Part shown: piece after piece, positions 10,023 through 21,887 of the stretch | Position numbering within the stretch: the stretch's first letter is position 1 | Layout: each line of letters begins with the position of its first letter | The notes under the pieces: generated by a model | Told to the model about the DNA's origin: nothing | Databases searched by the model: none | Seen by the model: the letters and a program-made list of their open reading frames with translations, nothing else | From: Isoetes taiwanensis | Taxonomy: Eukaryota; Streptophyta; Lycopodiopsida; Isoetales; Isoetaceae | Direction of reading: 5' to 3' | DNA length: 64,000 nt | Assembly (NCBI GenBank): GCA_021234155.1 | Contig: JAJEKV010000073.1 | Coordinates: 902,001-966,000 of the forward strand | Program-made: the position numbers and the translations under genes

Positions 10023-12549
10023 GTCTGCCCGCTTATGAGTCCTTGAAGAAATTAGATAAGAATTTCTTTTTGATCATGTTTAATACTATTGATGATGTGG
10101 AGAAATTATCTCTCGAGGAATGGATCCCATGAGCACTAAATATCTCCTTTATCATCATTATGCTTCTGGTTTTTCTCCTAGTATGATTTTAGCTCTAAAG
10201 ATGCCATGCTGGTTCTTTATCCATGATTTACCAGTGGATATATTGGTCCATGATCTCTTAGTCTCTATTCGAATGGGTTGAGAATGCACATTTCCCACTC
10301 TATTGTTAAATGGCCTTGCATTTGTGTCTATATTCCAGTTGAAATCTCTATCCCATACAGTGTGTCAGTCAAAAGTGACAATTACTACAAGAAATTAACT
10401 TTGACTTTGTTTAATGGTTCAGAACTTGCATCTATATTCCCAAATAATCATAACTGCTAAAACTCATCCTATACTAGATCCTTTGTGTCTTCAATTTCCA
10501 TTATTCAGTCCCTAAAGGCTCCACCTATTGCATCTTCCACTATTATCCCTTCACTTATTTCTTGGACTTCAGGCACATCTGTTATTACTTCTCCTATAAT
10601 TTCAACCTCTGTCACCACTTCTCTTTTATCTACATCTTCTTTTGTCCCTCCTTCAGTGAGTTCTTTCCATACCTTGATACCTCCTCTTGTGTCCTCTTTA
10701 CCTAAAGCGACTTCAATGCCCTTGTCGTTCTTCCCAAACCTTGGTACCTCCTCTTGTGTCCTCTTTACCTGAAGCGTCTTCAACGCACTTGTCGTCTGAT
10801 GTAACACGTGCTATCGTCCCATTTACTGACTACATCTTGTGTATAAGATAGTGTAGCACCTAGTATGGTAGTTGTGGCATCGTGCGCTATGGAGAAATCT
10901 CATTTTGTGCAAACAGAAGCTCCTTTTTCCTTCAATGCAGTTGGATTCGCCTGGTGCATTGGGCAAGGCAAGGGTTAGGGGCATACTGATGGTTGAACAA
11001 ACGTTTCACTCAAGAAGGCAGCTCCGCAAAAAAAGAGCTCCAGCAGTTCATATTGGTGGCCAGTTCATAACTTAATTGTAGTACCATCCAAGTTTAATTC
11101 ACTATAAAACATGCTAAGGAAGCCTCGTGACATGCTCACATAAAACGTAGATATAGAGGTCCTTTTGTTTGTGAAAGATTGCACACAGCTTGGCACTCTT
11201 AATCTAAATCTCCTAAAGTGGCGACTTGTTAAGCATGGTTTAGATATGTTGAATGACATCTGATTGCTTCCTCTAAGCTTGCACATTTTGCATATGTATA
11301 GGACAATGTTATAGGCATCTATTGTTTATCTATGAGACCCACACAACTAAATTCATTTTTTGTGAAAATTTGAATCATATGCCAGAGCTCCAAATCAAGT
11401 TGTTTTGACAACACTCAAGAATGCAACGATATCAATAGGAGAAAGAGGGCCGGTAATCCTCGACTTCATATCTGTTGGATTTGATGCAGTCAAAGTACTA
11501 TAGAAAAAGCTTGTCATTTCGACGCCATTTTTTCTTCATCTCTTCAACTTTTCCCCTTGCCACAGATCTACACATTGCTCTATCTTCCTTATCTCCATTC
11601 CTTCCCCAGGCATGATATCGACACAAAAGAATTGCTATTAAAAACCAAAGATTAGTGCAAAGCCACTAGGTATTGAAACTGGAATCGACGAACCTATGAT
11701 ACGGCATGTTAGCCACGAATATAAGACATTAGGTCGAACCATATAAGGTAAATAACAGACTAAATCTCCCATAATAAGGCTTGTAAACTAGAGAGAAAAT
11801 AAAGCCCATTCAAGCATCCATCCATCTAAGAAAAAGGAACCAAGGCAAAAATTAGAGAAGAGGAAATTACTCGCACTTGTAAATATCCTGTAAAAGTATA
11901 GTGGGTGTGATGCAGAGCCCTCATCTGCAAGGCAAAAAAGACAGGAAAGGAAATGTTAGGAGGTATGCGATGATCAAAAGAAGTAAATGGACGACAGCTT
12001 AGTATCTTTGTAAAATTCTCTTGGCTATTTTCTGATTTCCCTAGACTTTGGTTTGTAAAATTAGGGATCTAATGATGTATATTTATGCCACATTAGATTT
12101 GGTTGAGGTGGAAGTGCTACGTGAATAGGCTACAATTGCAAGAACCTAGTAGGGCTGGTGTGCTAAAAAGAAAACAAGTTTCTCATTGTGGCCTTTCTAT
12201 ATAAAAGGCATATATTTCACATATAGTCGTTGTATGCACAATAAAGTGGGGCAAATAGTTTCATGGGCAAAGTAGTCTTCCAATTGGCTAGTTAGATTTG
12301 AATAAAGGTTAGTTAAGGCTAGAAATACTAGAGGTGATAAGGTGTAAAAGTTGTGGGGTTTTTTTTTTTTTTTTTTTTGAAGGTAAGAGATGTTTTTTCC
12401 ATATAAAAGCCATACAAATATGTATCTAATGAGAGTGGTGTCAACCTCATTAGTTATATCTTAATAGTAATGAAATAAACTTAAAATGCAGCAGTATAGA
12501 GTTATTTAAGTGAACCAGTTGCAGACCAGCTGCAATAAGAGCTCAATGT
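10023..12549. other. Spacer between inverted chromovirus copies
   Basis: No intact gene is seen. At 10,040-10,460 broken frames hint at the N-terminal region of a plant LINE first-ORF protein (a pattern like PCWFFIHDLPVDILVHDLL), only a weak resemblance. At 10,672-10,795 a 57-bp unit is directly repeated at a spacing of about 67 bp inside a serine/threonine/proline-rich frame. A T20 run lies at 12,360. A stretch near 12,030-12,176 recurs diverged at about 50,225-50,390. Confidence 0.5.
10672..10795 (+). repeat. Direct repeat, two units of about 57 bp
   Basis: Two units each contain CCTTGRTACCTCCTCTTGTG and continue through TCCTCTTTACCTRAAGCG to CTTGTCGT, with a few substitutions between them. 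Confidence 0.85.
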
Positions 12550-14091
12550 TGTGACGTTCCGCTTATTTATATGGTATACGTATAAATATATTGACACATC
12601 ACGCAGTAAGGATACACCACCATGGGGTATTTTAACCTAGGGGGTTGACCTAAAAGGATTAATTTAGCTATGCTAAATTAATAAAGGGTTAATTAAAGGT
12701 TAATTACCTATAATTAAGGAATCATTACCTAATTAACTCAATTAAGCTAATTAAGTTAGGATAATTGATTAATTAGGAAGGAGGCACCTGGCCAAATTCG
12801 ATTGGCCAGTAGGAGAATGCTAACTTGGGGCATCAAATTGGATCCCTATCCCATTTTGACCCCAAATTGAACCAAGAGGAAGAGCTGCTGAGCGCCCAGA
12901 TTGCTTGAAGATGGAGATGCCACATGACAATGGATCCAGCAGGAATTCGGGTTAGTGGATAGATTAGCTTGACATTTCTAGGGCCAGCGCCTCTGTCAGT
13001 CTTCTTTGTTTGTCCTTGGTTATGTTTAACCCTTGTTTGATAGTTAGAATTGTTCTCAATTATGGATTATGCTCTGTGATGTATGGATGGATGTATCTAT
13101 GGTAGTATCTCTGTTAGTCTTCCAGAAAGCAGGGATTAAAGGGGGGGTAGAGACCTCTGTGACCTATGTTCATTAGTATGCTCCTAGTAGTTCCCCTAGT
13201 TCCCAGTATGCGGCCTGTGCACAAGATCCCACCGAGCTGTGGAATCTATGGCATGATTGAAGCACCAGATAAGGGGCCGTAGGGATGAAGTGTGGGGTGG
13301 GGTCTCGCCTGAGCATAAAAGGCTACGGGGACTCCTTCAGTGAGCTAGGCCTGATAGCTGGCCAGTGAACCCGGCCGGGTATGGGTCTGACACTCCCTGG
13401 GTACAGTTGTGTGAGCACCCTGTACTTTGAGTAGAATTAGGGGAGTAAGTCGGGTACGGATGCGGGGCTCACTGATGCGGCACGCATTCTCTAGCTCACC
13501 CATGGATTCACTACGGCTCTGGGAAGGGACACCTCCCTGACCTGCCTCATCGGACCGGGGAGATGTAACCCGGAGTAGTCCCGAAGGGTGATGCCTTGGG
13601 ATTGCGTCTTCGGAAGGCTACAATGATGCCATAGCTTGATTCAGCTCATCTGCAAGGTGTGCACAGGAGGGGCGGATGGAGTGGACAACCCTAGCCGATG
13701 TTCTATGCCAGCCAACGCCATGCCAAGAGACCTAGCCGTCAGTCGAACCTCACTGGAGTCTGAGCCGGGGTAGAACCTTGGGTTTGGGGAGTTTTCTCTA
13801 GTATTAAATGTACTCCCTCTGTTATCATCTATTGGATGGATGTGCCACCCTTCGTGGTGGTTATTTACGATATGATTATGTTGTATGCTAACTTGTATTC
13901 ACGCTTCCGCGACATAGGGGTCCCATCGAAAGCGTGGGCTGAACGACACCTCCGTGTCCTTCACCCGGCGTCTTTCATAGATGGTCCGAGTTAGACGGAG
14001 GGCCCTGCTCATGGCGAGTTGGTTGCCTTGGGAGGGGAAAGTCCCCGTATGTATACGCCCGGAGCGCCGTATATGTTCAGGGAGCGTCACA
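12550..14091 (+). repeat. 5' LTR of the chromovirus
   Basis: It starts TGTGACGTTCC and ends GGAGCGTCACA, so its ends form a TGTGACG/CGTCACA inverted repeat. It contains the AT-rich TTAATTAA block. Confidence 0.95.
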
Positions 14092-14092
14092 G

Positions 14093-14106
14093 TGGTATCA
14101 GAGCCG
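14093..14106 (+). promoter_or_regulatory. Primer-binding site, initiator tRNA-Met type
   Basis: TGGTATCAGAGCC lies one base after the LTR end, as in the truncated copy. About 700 bp of leader follow before the first coding region. Confidence 0.9.
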
Positions 14107-14800
14107 TGATTTTGGTTGTCCGAAATCATAGCACTGACCAAACTTCTAACTCGTTAGTTCGGTAGTTAGGTGGGAGTTTAAGTTAGTTGGACTGCTTAAC
14201 CTTTCGATGTTTGGTTCTGTGCTAGGTTGATGTAGTAAATTGTGAGTTTTAGGAGGTTTAGGGCGATTTTGGAGGGAAAAAGTTGTGACTGGAGGACCCA
14301 AGTTTAGATGGGTCATAACTTTTTATAGGTAGCTCAGATGAAGGCGAAAATGGTTCCAATGGATCGGGCACTTCCCAAACCCTAGGGGGGCACGTTTCCT
14401 GAGAATGAAATGGCAACACCAAGCCGAGAAGTCCAAAGGGGCGCTGCTGTCGGATAGGGTGTTTGTTTCGAAAAGTTATTAGCGTATAACGCTAGCAGCG
14501 CCCCATACAGTTGCGCGTATAAAAATACGCCGCCCGTTTAAAAAAAAAAAAATTGAAAAAAGATTTGAAAAAAAAAAAAAAGTTTAGATTCAAATTTGTG
14601 TTTCTTTGTAGGAAGTGTGTTTCTTGAGACATCTTCTTGCCGCCATAGTCGCCGGAGGGGAGCTCTCTTGCCGCCATAGCTGATCTTGACCGTCACCTTG
14701 CTGCTACCCTACCCGCCTGGCGCCTCCATCCGCAGCCTAGCGCCAACTGCTCTACTCCAAGTGCCCACTTTCTTGCCACTGGTACGCGCTAGTTGCCATC

Positions 14801-15966
14801 ATGCCGCGCTTCAAACTCACTGTTGATCTGAAAACCATGAATGTCTATCAGCTTTACAGTGTGTTAGTAGACCATCTCTCCGATGATAGCAACATGGTCG
14901 GCACTGTTCTAGACCTGCTTGTGACCCATTTCACTGAGAACCGCAGAATCCCATACCCTATCTTCCATTTCAATGAACGCTTCCTTATGAAGCTGAATGA
15001 GGCTAATGCAGCCTACACTTTAGTACAACAGCCTGATCAAGCTTATGCTATAGTTAAGTTTTATCCGCTAGCAAGCCCAGAGGAGGATCTCGTAGAGCTT
15101 ATCCGAACTGAGGCCCAAAGGATTTTGCACCTTGCTAGGATAGAGGACCTCCAGCAAATAGCTAGTGGCCTCCCAGAAGAGCGAGCTAGCCGCTTTTATT
15201 ACCTTGGTAGAGGCCATGTGCTTCATCTTCGAAAATGTCCCACCTAACTTCACACAAGACCGCATGGACCTCGTGGAAGCCGACATGCGAGCTCACCCGC
15301 ACCGATACCATACGGAGATTGCAAGGCGAACACAAGTGCGCCAGGACAGGGAGGCCCGGGATGCCGAGACAGAGCGGATACGTAGAGCGGAGGAGGTTGC
15401 CCAAACACAGCAGGGCGCGGATCAAAATGTTGATCAGGAGAGAGATCAACATGTTGTGCATGAAACAGAGGAAAGATGGGGTAACAGGAAGAGGAAGCTT
15501 ACGAAACCCACAAGGGGAGGCGTCAGTTACAAGGCCCGACTGCAGAAGGATGCTGCGATTGGCAAGAAAACGTCGGCACAGCGTCGGGAGCAGATGGTGC
15601 AAAGGGCAAAACACCCCTCGACTGGCGGGAAGACCTTGCCATTGCCCAAACCACCTGCTAAGCCGAGAAAGCCCCACAGGTTCCGACCAGGCACAGTAGC
15701 CTTACGTGAGATACGTAAGTATCAGAAGACTACTGAGCCCTTGATACGCCGGCTAGCCTTCTAGCGTCTTGTTCGGGAAATTGCCCAAGAATTCAAGACC
15801 GACCTGAGGTTTCAGGCTTTTGCCTTACTTACTTCAAGAGGCTGCGGAAGCATACCTTATCGAAATTTTGAGTGATGCGAACTTGTGCGCTATTCATGCT
15901 AAGCGAATGACCATCATGCCCAAGGATATCCAGCTGGCGCGAAGAATCCGAGGGGAATTCCACTAA
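14801..15966 (+). pseudogene. Region A: retrotransposon protein fused to histone H3
   Basis: The chosen start gives MPRFKLTV and is shared by the truncated copy. A novel domain of about 180 residues (containing RRIPYPIFHFNERF and QQPDQAYAIVKFYPL) is followed by a charged, probably helical stretch ([20 protein letters not shown]), a basic nuclear-localisation-like [11 protein letters not shown], and a C-terminal histone H3. A deletion of roughly 59 bp near 15,226 (relative to the minus copy) shifts the frame; a TAG replaces a glutamine codon of the fold at 15,762; and two bases are lost near 15,829. The protein would be about 400 residues. The N-terminal domain is not a family I recognise. Placement upstream of gag makes it an accessory protein. 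Confidence 0.9.
15606..15966 (+). other. Histone H3 tail remnant and histone fold within region A
   Basis: The stretch opens with [10 protein letters not shown], recalling the KSTGGKAP tail of H3, then [20 protein letters not shown] (the aN helix, matching H3 almost residue for residue), [14 protein letters not shown] (helix 1-loop 1-helix 2) and [20 protein letters not shown] (helix 2 end to helix 3), ending RRIRGEFH and a stop. Loop 1 has the canonical length, so it is an H3 of the core/replacement type and not a CENH3. Equivalents of K56, K79, C110 and H113 are present. K9 is replaced by proline, and no KS motif corresponds to K27. It is broken here by one stop and a two-base deletion. Confidence 0.95.
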
Positions 15967-16233
15967 CTGTCGGAAATCTCTTTCTTTTTCATTGTATAAA
16001 TTTTGTGAGATATATTTATGTAAATAACTTTTATTTCAAAGTTATGGAGTCAAATTTTGTATTATTGATGACTTTTTGTATATATAGATGTGAATTATTA
16101 AATGAATAATAATTTTTTTATGACCTAGGAAAACGTGCCGAAAAGTTATAAAGTCACTTTTCCCACATTAGGGTTTCATTTTCATTCCTGCCTTCACCGC
16201 CTTCCTCCTCCTTCCTTGTTCCTTCCTGCCACC

Positions 16234-17566
16234 ATGGACTGCCCTACTCTACAACAGTGGTACATGGATGGAGAGCACTGGGACCCTGCAGTTCCCTTCG
16301 ATGCACTTCACCCCCATTTGCTCCAGCAGGTGGATCTCGTCCACAACATGCAAGCGCATCCAGACTATGCTAGTTTTCTTCAGTTCTTCCATGATGAGAT
16401 TGTGCCTGCATGCGTCTTCAATGAAGCGGACTCCCAGCTTTACCTTAACTTCCACACCTTGCTGGACCAACCTTCCTATTGTCACTATAGACCGCGAGCT
16501 CTGTTTTGAGTCTCGTTTTGCACTGGCGATCATCATGGACCAGTATATAGAGGATGAACAGATACCCGCAGAGCAGTCCACCACGCCAGTACCCCTTGAT
16601 CTGGAGGACGATGAAGTCGTCAACGAGCAAGATTTTGCAAGATGGAAAGAACTGGCTATGGAGGCACCGGCAGGTCGTGATAAAGCCCTGAAGCTTGAGG
16701 GGCTAGATCTTCTCCCCACAATACTCTTGAACAACCAAGAGTATCTCATCCTGGAGGATATCATGTGGGCTTACTGCGTCATCGCCGATATGCGGGGTCG
16801 GCGAAAGATAGAGGTCCTATATGACCTTGCCGAGTTCTGCCAAGATGACTTCGTCGACTTCACAACGCCTGTTGTGTATCCGCCACAAGTCCAAGGCCTG
16901 TTTGCATTCCAGCCAGAGGAGATTGAGCCCGTTGAGACCCTCTTGTCTCTCCGGCAGTTCCTATTGACCGATGAGCCACAGCCTCCTGAGGAGCAGTTTG
17001 CGGCCATCATGCGACCTCCTCCTACAATTCAGCCATTGCAGATCACTATGGGAGAGGTAGAACAGGGTGAGGAAGACCTTTGTGATACCAAGATGAGTCT
17101 TCGGGATGTCAAAGAAGAAGCAGAGCAGGAGAAGATACCTGTCAACTTGGAAAAGGAAGCAGAGACCTCAAGGGATCCACAAATTAAGGCAATGGGCAAT
17201 CACTTGACCCGATTTTTCCTTTCTGCCTTCCGGCAAGGTGAGGTTTTCTTCTTCTCCAAGTATTTGGGGCCTAGATCGGAAGCATCTTGGTGGGCACTCC
17301 GTGCATTATCCACCTTGGCAGGCCATAAGAAGATTGATTATCATGCCACTACTATCACATTGGTCCGACGAGATCTTGCTATTGTGGCATTGGGGGACGT
17401 GGCGGGCTGCGCTAGTATGCGACTCCTTGTCGCAGCACCCTTGGCCACTTGCTTACCACCGGAGGCAGCAGCTCGAGCCGCCCTCTCTGCTAGTCCCAGC
17501 ACCACCTTAATGCGCTACCGGCCGCCTCCTCAGCCTATGGCGGAAGATGAGGAACCTAGTTCTTAG
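16234..17566 (+). pseudogene. Region B: unrecognised accessory protein
   Basis: The ATG at 16,234 sits in an excellent eukaryotic start context (GCCACCATGG) and begins MDCPTLQQWYMDGEHWDP. A single frameshift near 16,470 moves the frame, after which it is open to 17,566, for a total of about 440 residues. The middle is acidic; the last 150 residues (HLTRFFLSAFRQGEVFFFSK, ASWWALRALSTLAGHKK, LVRRDLAIVALGD) are the best conserved part. They recur at 53.5-53.9 kb in the second element. I recognise no domain. It lies 270 bp after the H3 stop and before region C. A gag-like, chromatin or nuclear adaptor role would be guesswork. Confidence 0.75.
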
Positions 17567-17799
17567 ATATCTTTTCACAATTATAAATCTTGTATTGCGT
17601 ATAAATGTAACCTTTGATGGGCATTTTCCAATAAGCCATCATATAATATATATATGTAGTGTTTCCTTATGTTTTGTTATTGTATTGTTGAGTACAATTA
17701 AATTGTCTTTTCCCTACGATAATTGTCTTTCTCTTTTAGAGTTTGAAGTATAAGAAATCGTTCAGTATTGTATATTCATTCTTGCCGTCTTACAGACGA

Positions 17800-18285
17800 T
17801 GAACTGGAAGAGAACGAAGACGGAATACCGAGGAACTGCGAGGGGAAGATCAGCTACCTCCAGAGCAAGACTATGGTCAAGAGTATGTAGAGTGTCAGGA
17901 TGGGGATGACGATTACGAGGCAGAGGAACCCGTGGATGAAGGAGAGCCCTACGATCCAATTAAGGGCTTTGAAATTGTCAACATCCTCCGTGAGCGCGCC
18001 TCCGAGCATCTAGAACAGACTCTCCGTCGAACCTGGAATTACTGGGACATGACGAAGCACGAGGCTTTCGCCGACGCAAATGATCATCTTTGGCAGATCT
18101 TTTATGCACTGAGAGACCTCTTCAATTTGCTCATCATTAGTCCTACGTTAGATTATCATTACGTCATCATCCAGGCATGGGCTCGCTACAAAGTAGTCAG
18201 GGTCCATCCTGTACCCTTTCACGCAGCCCTAGGCTTGATCTCTACAGCCTTTTTCATGGCTAAGTGTGTGTTGGTTAAATAAATT
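17800..18285 (+). CDS. Region C: small accessory protein or last exon of B
   Basis: An open frame with an acidic beginning (DDDYEAEEPVDEGEPYDPIK) is followed by a hydrophobic, helical part (HLWQIFYALRDLFNLLIISP, DYHYVIIQAWARYKVVR). No ATG fits well: the longest call starts at GTG 17,932, but the frame is open further upstream, so it may be spliced to B (17,567-17,790 is T-rich and intron-like) or be a separate gene. The homologous segment at 53.3-53.5 kb directly follows and overlaps the B homologue, favouring a single B-C protein. No known family. Confidence 0.6.
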
Positions 18286-18485
18286 GAATGTATAATCTTT
18301 AGTTTCGTATTGTACAGTCTCAAGTTTTGTTAAAACACCCCTTCAATGTAACTGTCACTTTGGCTTCATAATAAAGCTACTTTCCTTAACTTTCTTTCCT
18401 TGTTCTTGTTGCTGTTTCGTGGTACTACTCAAAATGATCTTTATTGTGACACTTTGTATAACATTACTTCCGCTTATACCTTCTT

Positions 18486-19640
18486 ATGGTCAATATAGAC
18501 GGTGTACGTAATGCTTCTTGGCACACCCCCTCGGATGGTGGCAGACTGACACCCGAGCAAGAGCTCTTGTTGATAAAGAGACAGTTGGTAGAGCCGCAGA
18601 CCTATGTGTTGAACACAAACCCTCCGCAGTATGGACCGGAGTTACCGCCATCACCGCCAAGTCCACCAACCGAGCAGCCACCCGCACCGGCACCAGCAAC
18701 CGTGCCTCTACAAAAGAGACACCATGCTAAGCGACGAAGAAGCTCTTCTAGTGAGAGTGCCACGTCTTCACAGACCAACACCTCTGAATCTTCACAATCA
18801 TCCGTGTCGTCGGGTCACCATGCTAGGAAGGATAAGGAGTACCGCAAGACCGTGGACACCGCCATTATCAGTATATGGAAGAACAGGAAATTAGCACAGT
18901 TTGATGGTAAGTCCAGGGGAGGTCTTAACGCGGAATCTTGGTTAGATGAGATGAAGAAATTCGGCAAATCCTATGGTATGACCGAGAAGGATACTGGGAA
19001 GGTCGCCACCACCAACCTTACGGGTGCAGCTAGGATTTGGTGGAAAGGCTATGCTAAAGCCAAACATCTAGACAGGAGCAGATGCAAGTTTAAAAAGTTT
19101 GTCAAGGCTTTTAAGTCGCACTATGTGCCCCGTGCGCACAAGTGCCAACAGATACAGACTTTTTACAGGTTGGAGCAGAAGGGTATGTCAGTTCAAGCCT
19201 ATACGGATGAATTCATGCGCTTGAGGCTGTATGTGCCAGGTATGAATGAGAAGAGGGCAGTAGAGGGTTATATTGAAGGGTTGGCCCCATCAATCAAACG
19301 AATGGTTAAGGCCATAGACCCGAAATCAGTTGCAGAGGCAGAGGCCAAGGCATTGAGCCTCGAAGAGGAGACACCAAAGAACCAGTACCAGCATCTCGCC
19401 TCCTATTCGCAGCCTCGCCCTTATACACCGTATAAGCCTCGCTCTCCAAGTCCTGGGCCCCCTCAGCAAAATTCAAATGGGCGACAGGATAAGAAAGTCA
19501 CCTTCAACGTGCCAGATAAGCCCAATAATGTGGGCAATTCCATTCGCGGCCTCTTACGGTCTATTCCCAAGGAGGCTCAAGCACAGCTCCGTAGGGATAA
19601 GGCATGTTTTAGATGTGATGTATGCGGCCCGGGCACATGA
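18486..19640 (+). CDS. gag: gag (capsid/nucleocapsid), frameshifted at the zinc knuckle
   Basis: 384 codons from ATG. After a proline/serine-rich N-terminus comes a Ty3-type capsid domain (ESWLDEMKKFGKSYGMTEKD, AARIWWKGYAKAKH, VKAFKSHYVPRAHK, FYRLEQKGMSVQAYTDEFMR). The end enters a CCHC zinc knuckle (ACFRCD...) but a frameshift separates its first two cysteines from the following GH...C, which continues in the next frame. Gag packages the element RNA into virus-like particles. It lies 200 bp after region C, and the usual gag-pol junction follows. Confidence 0.92.
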   Translation: MVNIDGVRNASWHTPSDGGRLTPEQELLLIKRQLVEPQTYVLNTNPPQYGPELPPSPPSPPTEQPPAPAPATVPLQKRHHAKRRRSSSSESATSSQTNTSESSQSSVSSGHHARKDKEYRKTVDTAIISIWKNRKLAQFDGKSRGGLNAESWLDEMKKFGKSYGMTEKDTGKVATTNLTGAARIWWKGYAKAKHLDRSRCKFKKFVKAFKSHYVPRAHKCQQIQTFYRLEQKGMSVQAYTDEFMRLRLYVPGMNEKRAVEGYIEGLAPSIKRMVKAIDPKSVAEAEAKALSLEEETPKNQYQHLASYSQPRPYTPYKPRSPSPGPPQQNSNGRQDKKVTFNVPDKPNNVGNSIRGLLRSIPKEAQAQLRRDKACFRCDVCGPGT

Positions 19641-19649
19641 TGCAGAGCT

Positions 19650-21887
19650 GCCCTTATGTCACACAAACTGCTCAGTTGGCCATGGCCGATCTCGACTGGA
19701 ACGCCCTACGAGGAGGCTCACGAGTACATTCACGGTGCGTCTCATATTTTTGCAGCTATTGAAACTGGCAATGCTGAAAGTCAGCCTGCCGTTATTTCTA
19801 CTATAGGTCAGGTAGACAGTAAGCCCTTCATAATTCTTATGGATACGGGTAGTACCCATAATTTTGCTTCTCCTAGAATGGCCCAGGTGTTGCAACTTGA
19901 GACTTTGAAATCCCGGCCGAGACCTGTAACCTTAGCCAATGGTAAGATCAGACATACAAATGGCCGTCGCATTAACCTCAAAATGCAGCTGCCAGGAGCA
20001 CCAGTTGCATTGGGTGCCGAGTTAATGGATATTGGCAAATATGATCTGATTGTTGGCATGGAATTCTTGGCATCTGCAAAAGCCAATATAGACTGCGAAA
20101 AACGAGAGGTGACCTTTAACGCAGTTAATGGAGCCTGAGTAACCATAAATGGTGATCCATGAAACCCCATTATACAGTCCATTTCTATCAGGCAGTTAAA
20201 TAAGGCTATAGGCAAGGATACGATACTTTGCGTCATCAGACTTGCCTCCATTGAGTCGGATGTTAAGCAGAAGCAGGTAGTCGATGCATTGCCAGAGAAC
20301 ATTGCCAATCTTCTCAGGGGATTTAAGGATCTTTTTCCAGATGAGATCCAGAAACTTCCTCCTTTCAGAGGAGTGGAATATGAGATAGCTTTGGAACCCG
20401 GTACTAAGCCTACCAGTAAAGCCCCGTACCGTATGAGTCCTCCTGAATTGGCGGAGCTTAAGAAGCAACTCCAGGAGCTATTGAACCTAGGCTTCATTCG
20501 GCCTAGTGTTTCACCTTTTGGCACCCCTATTCTCTTTGTTAAGACGCTTTACCTAGAGCAGATGATCTTATGGACCAATTGCAAGGGGCCAAGTACTTTT
20601 CAAAGATTGATTTACGCTCTGGGTATCATCAGATACGAATTAAAGAGGAGGATATCCATAAATCCGCTTTTCGCACTAGATACGGGCATTATGAATTTAC
20701 AGTTATGCCTTTTGGTTTAACTAATGCCCCTGCAACTTTTATGCAGTTGATGAATGATATCTTCCGGGAGTACTTGGATGATTTTGTGTTATATTCTTTG
20801 ACGACATTCTCATCTATAGTAGGACCCTTGAGGAGCATGAGAACCACCTTAGGATGGCCTTGCAGAAGCTAAGACGTCACCAGCTCTTTGCCAAATTCTC
20901 TAAGTGCAAGTTTGCCACACCGAAGGTGGATTATCTAGGACATGTCATTTCAGCAGAAGGAATTGCTACAGATCCAGCAAAGATAGAGGCAGTGAAGGAT
21001 TGGCCCATTCCAGGTAATGTTTCAGAGGTCAGAAGCTTCTTGGGATTGGCAGGATATTACCGGAAGTTTGTTAAAGATTTTGCCAAGATTGCAGCGCCTC
21101 TCACCGACCTTACAAAGCATGAGAAAGTCAAGGATTGGATGGAACACTGGAAGGCAAAGGTCCAAGGAAGTTTCCAGAAACTTAAGGATGCTTTGACGTC
21201 AGCACCAGTCCTCATATTGCCAGACCCCGACAAAGATAAGTTAGTAGCAACAGATGCCAGTAAGATTTCTACCGGTGGAGTATTAATGCAGGAAGGGAGG
21301 GTTATTGCCTATGATTCTAAGAAGATGAATGAGACCGAACAGCGATACCGTACCCATGATCAGGAACTATTAGCAGTTGTCCGCGCTTTACGGATATGGA
21401 GACACTACCTTCTTGGTAGAAGATTCCAGCTAGATACGGATCACCAGAGTCTCCGTTATCTTTCTACCCAGCCTAATCTCAACCTCCGTCAGAGAAGATT
21501 GATGGAATTTCTGGAGGAGTATGATTTTGAGATTATGTATAGGCCGGGCTAACACAATGTGGTTGCGGATGCTTTATCACGTCATCCTCTGGTAACCCGA
21601 ACCCATTGTAATGCAATTTCCATGCTCACCAGTGAGTTCGGAAAACAAATAGGGCAGACCTTAGCCACGGATCCAGAATTCCATGAAGTATGGAACTGTT
21701 TGACCAAGGAGGCACAGACAGATAAGGAGCGTGAGATTTTCCGCTCGTATAAGAAGGAGGGCGATTTGCTATATTACAAAGATAAGTTGTGTGTACCCGA
21801 GACTTCAAGAGTCCGTAAGCTTATTCTCCATGATACACACAACAACCCTATAGCTGGACATGCAGGTTTCATGAAGACCTACTTTAA
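19650..21887 (+). pseudogene. pol: pol part 1: protease, reverse transcriptase, RNase H
   Basis: The aspartic protease is marked by FIILMDTGSTHNF (DTG catalytic triad). Reverse transcriptase follows: [61 protein letters not shown]; the frame is lost around the catalytic YxDD (a YLDDF variant, then a shift) and regained at [19 protein letters not shown]. RNase H runs from [16 protein letters not shown] to [16 protein letters not shown]. The linker to the integrase (GHAGFMKTYF) is cut by the DNA transposon. Stops at about 20,138 and 21,550 and at least three frameshifts inactivate it. Confidence 0.9.

Noticed and set aside
10505-10807. Glu/Val-rich minus-strand protein in the spacer
   Set aside because: Antisense of a repetitive Ser/Thr-rich stretch; no homology and no splice or start support.
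15606-15966. The retrotransposon H3 as a centromeric CENH3
   Set aside because: Loop 1 and the aN helix have canonical H3 length and sequence; CENH3s have a longer, divergent loop 1 and a divergent aN region.
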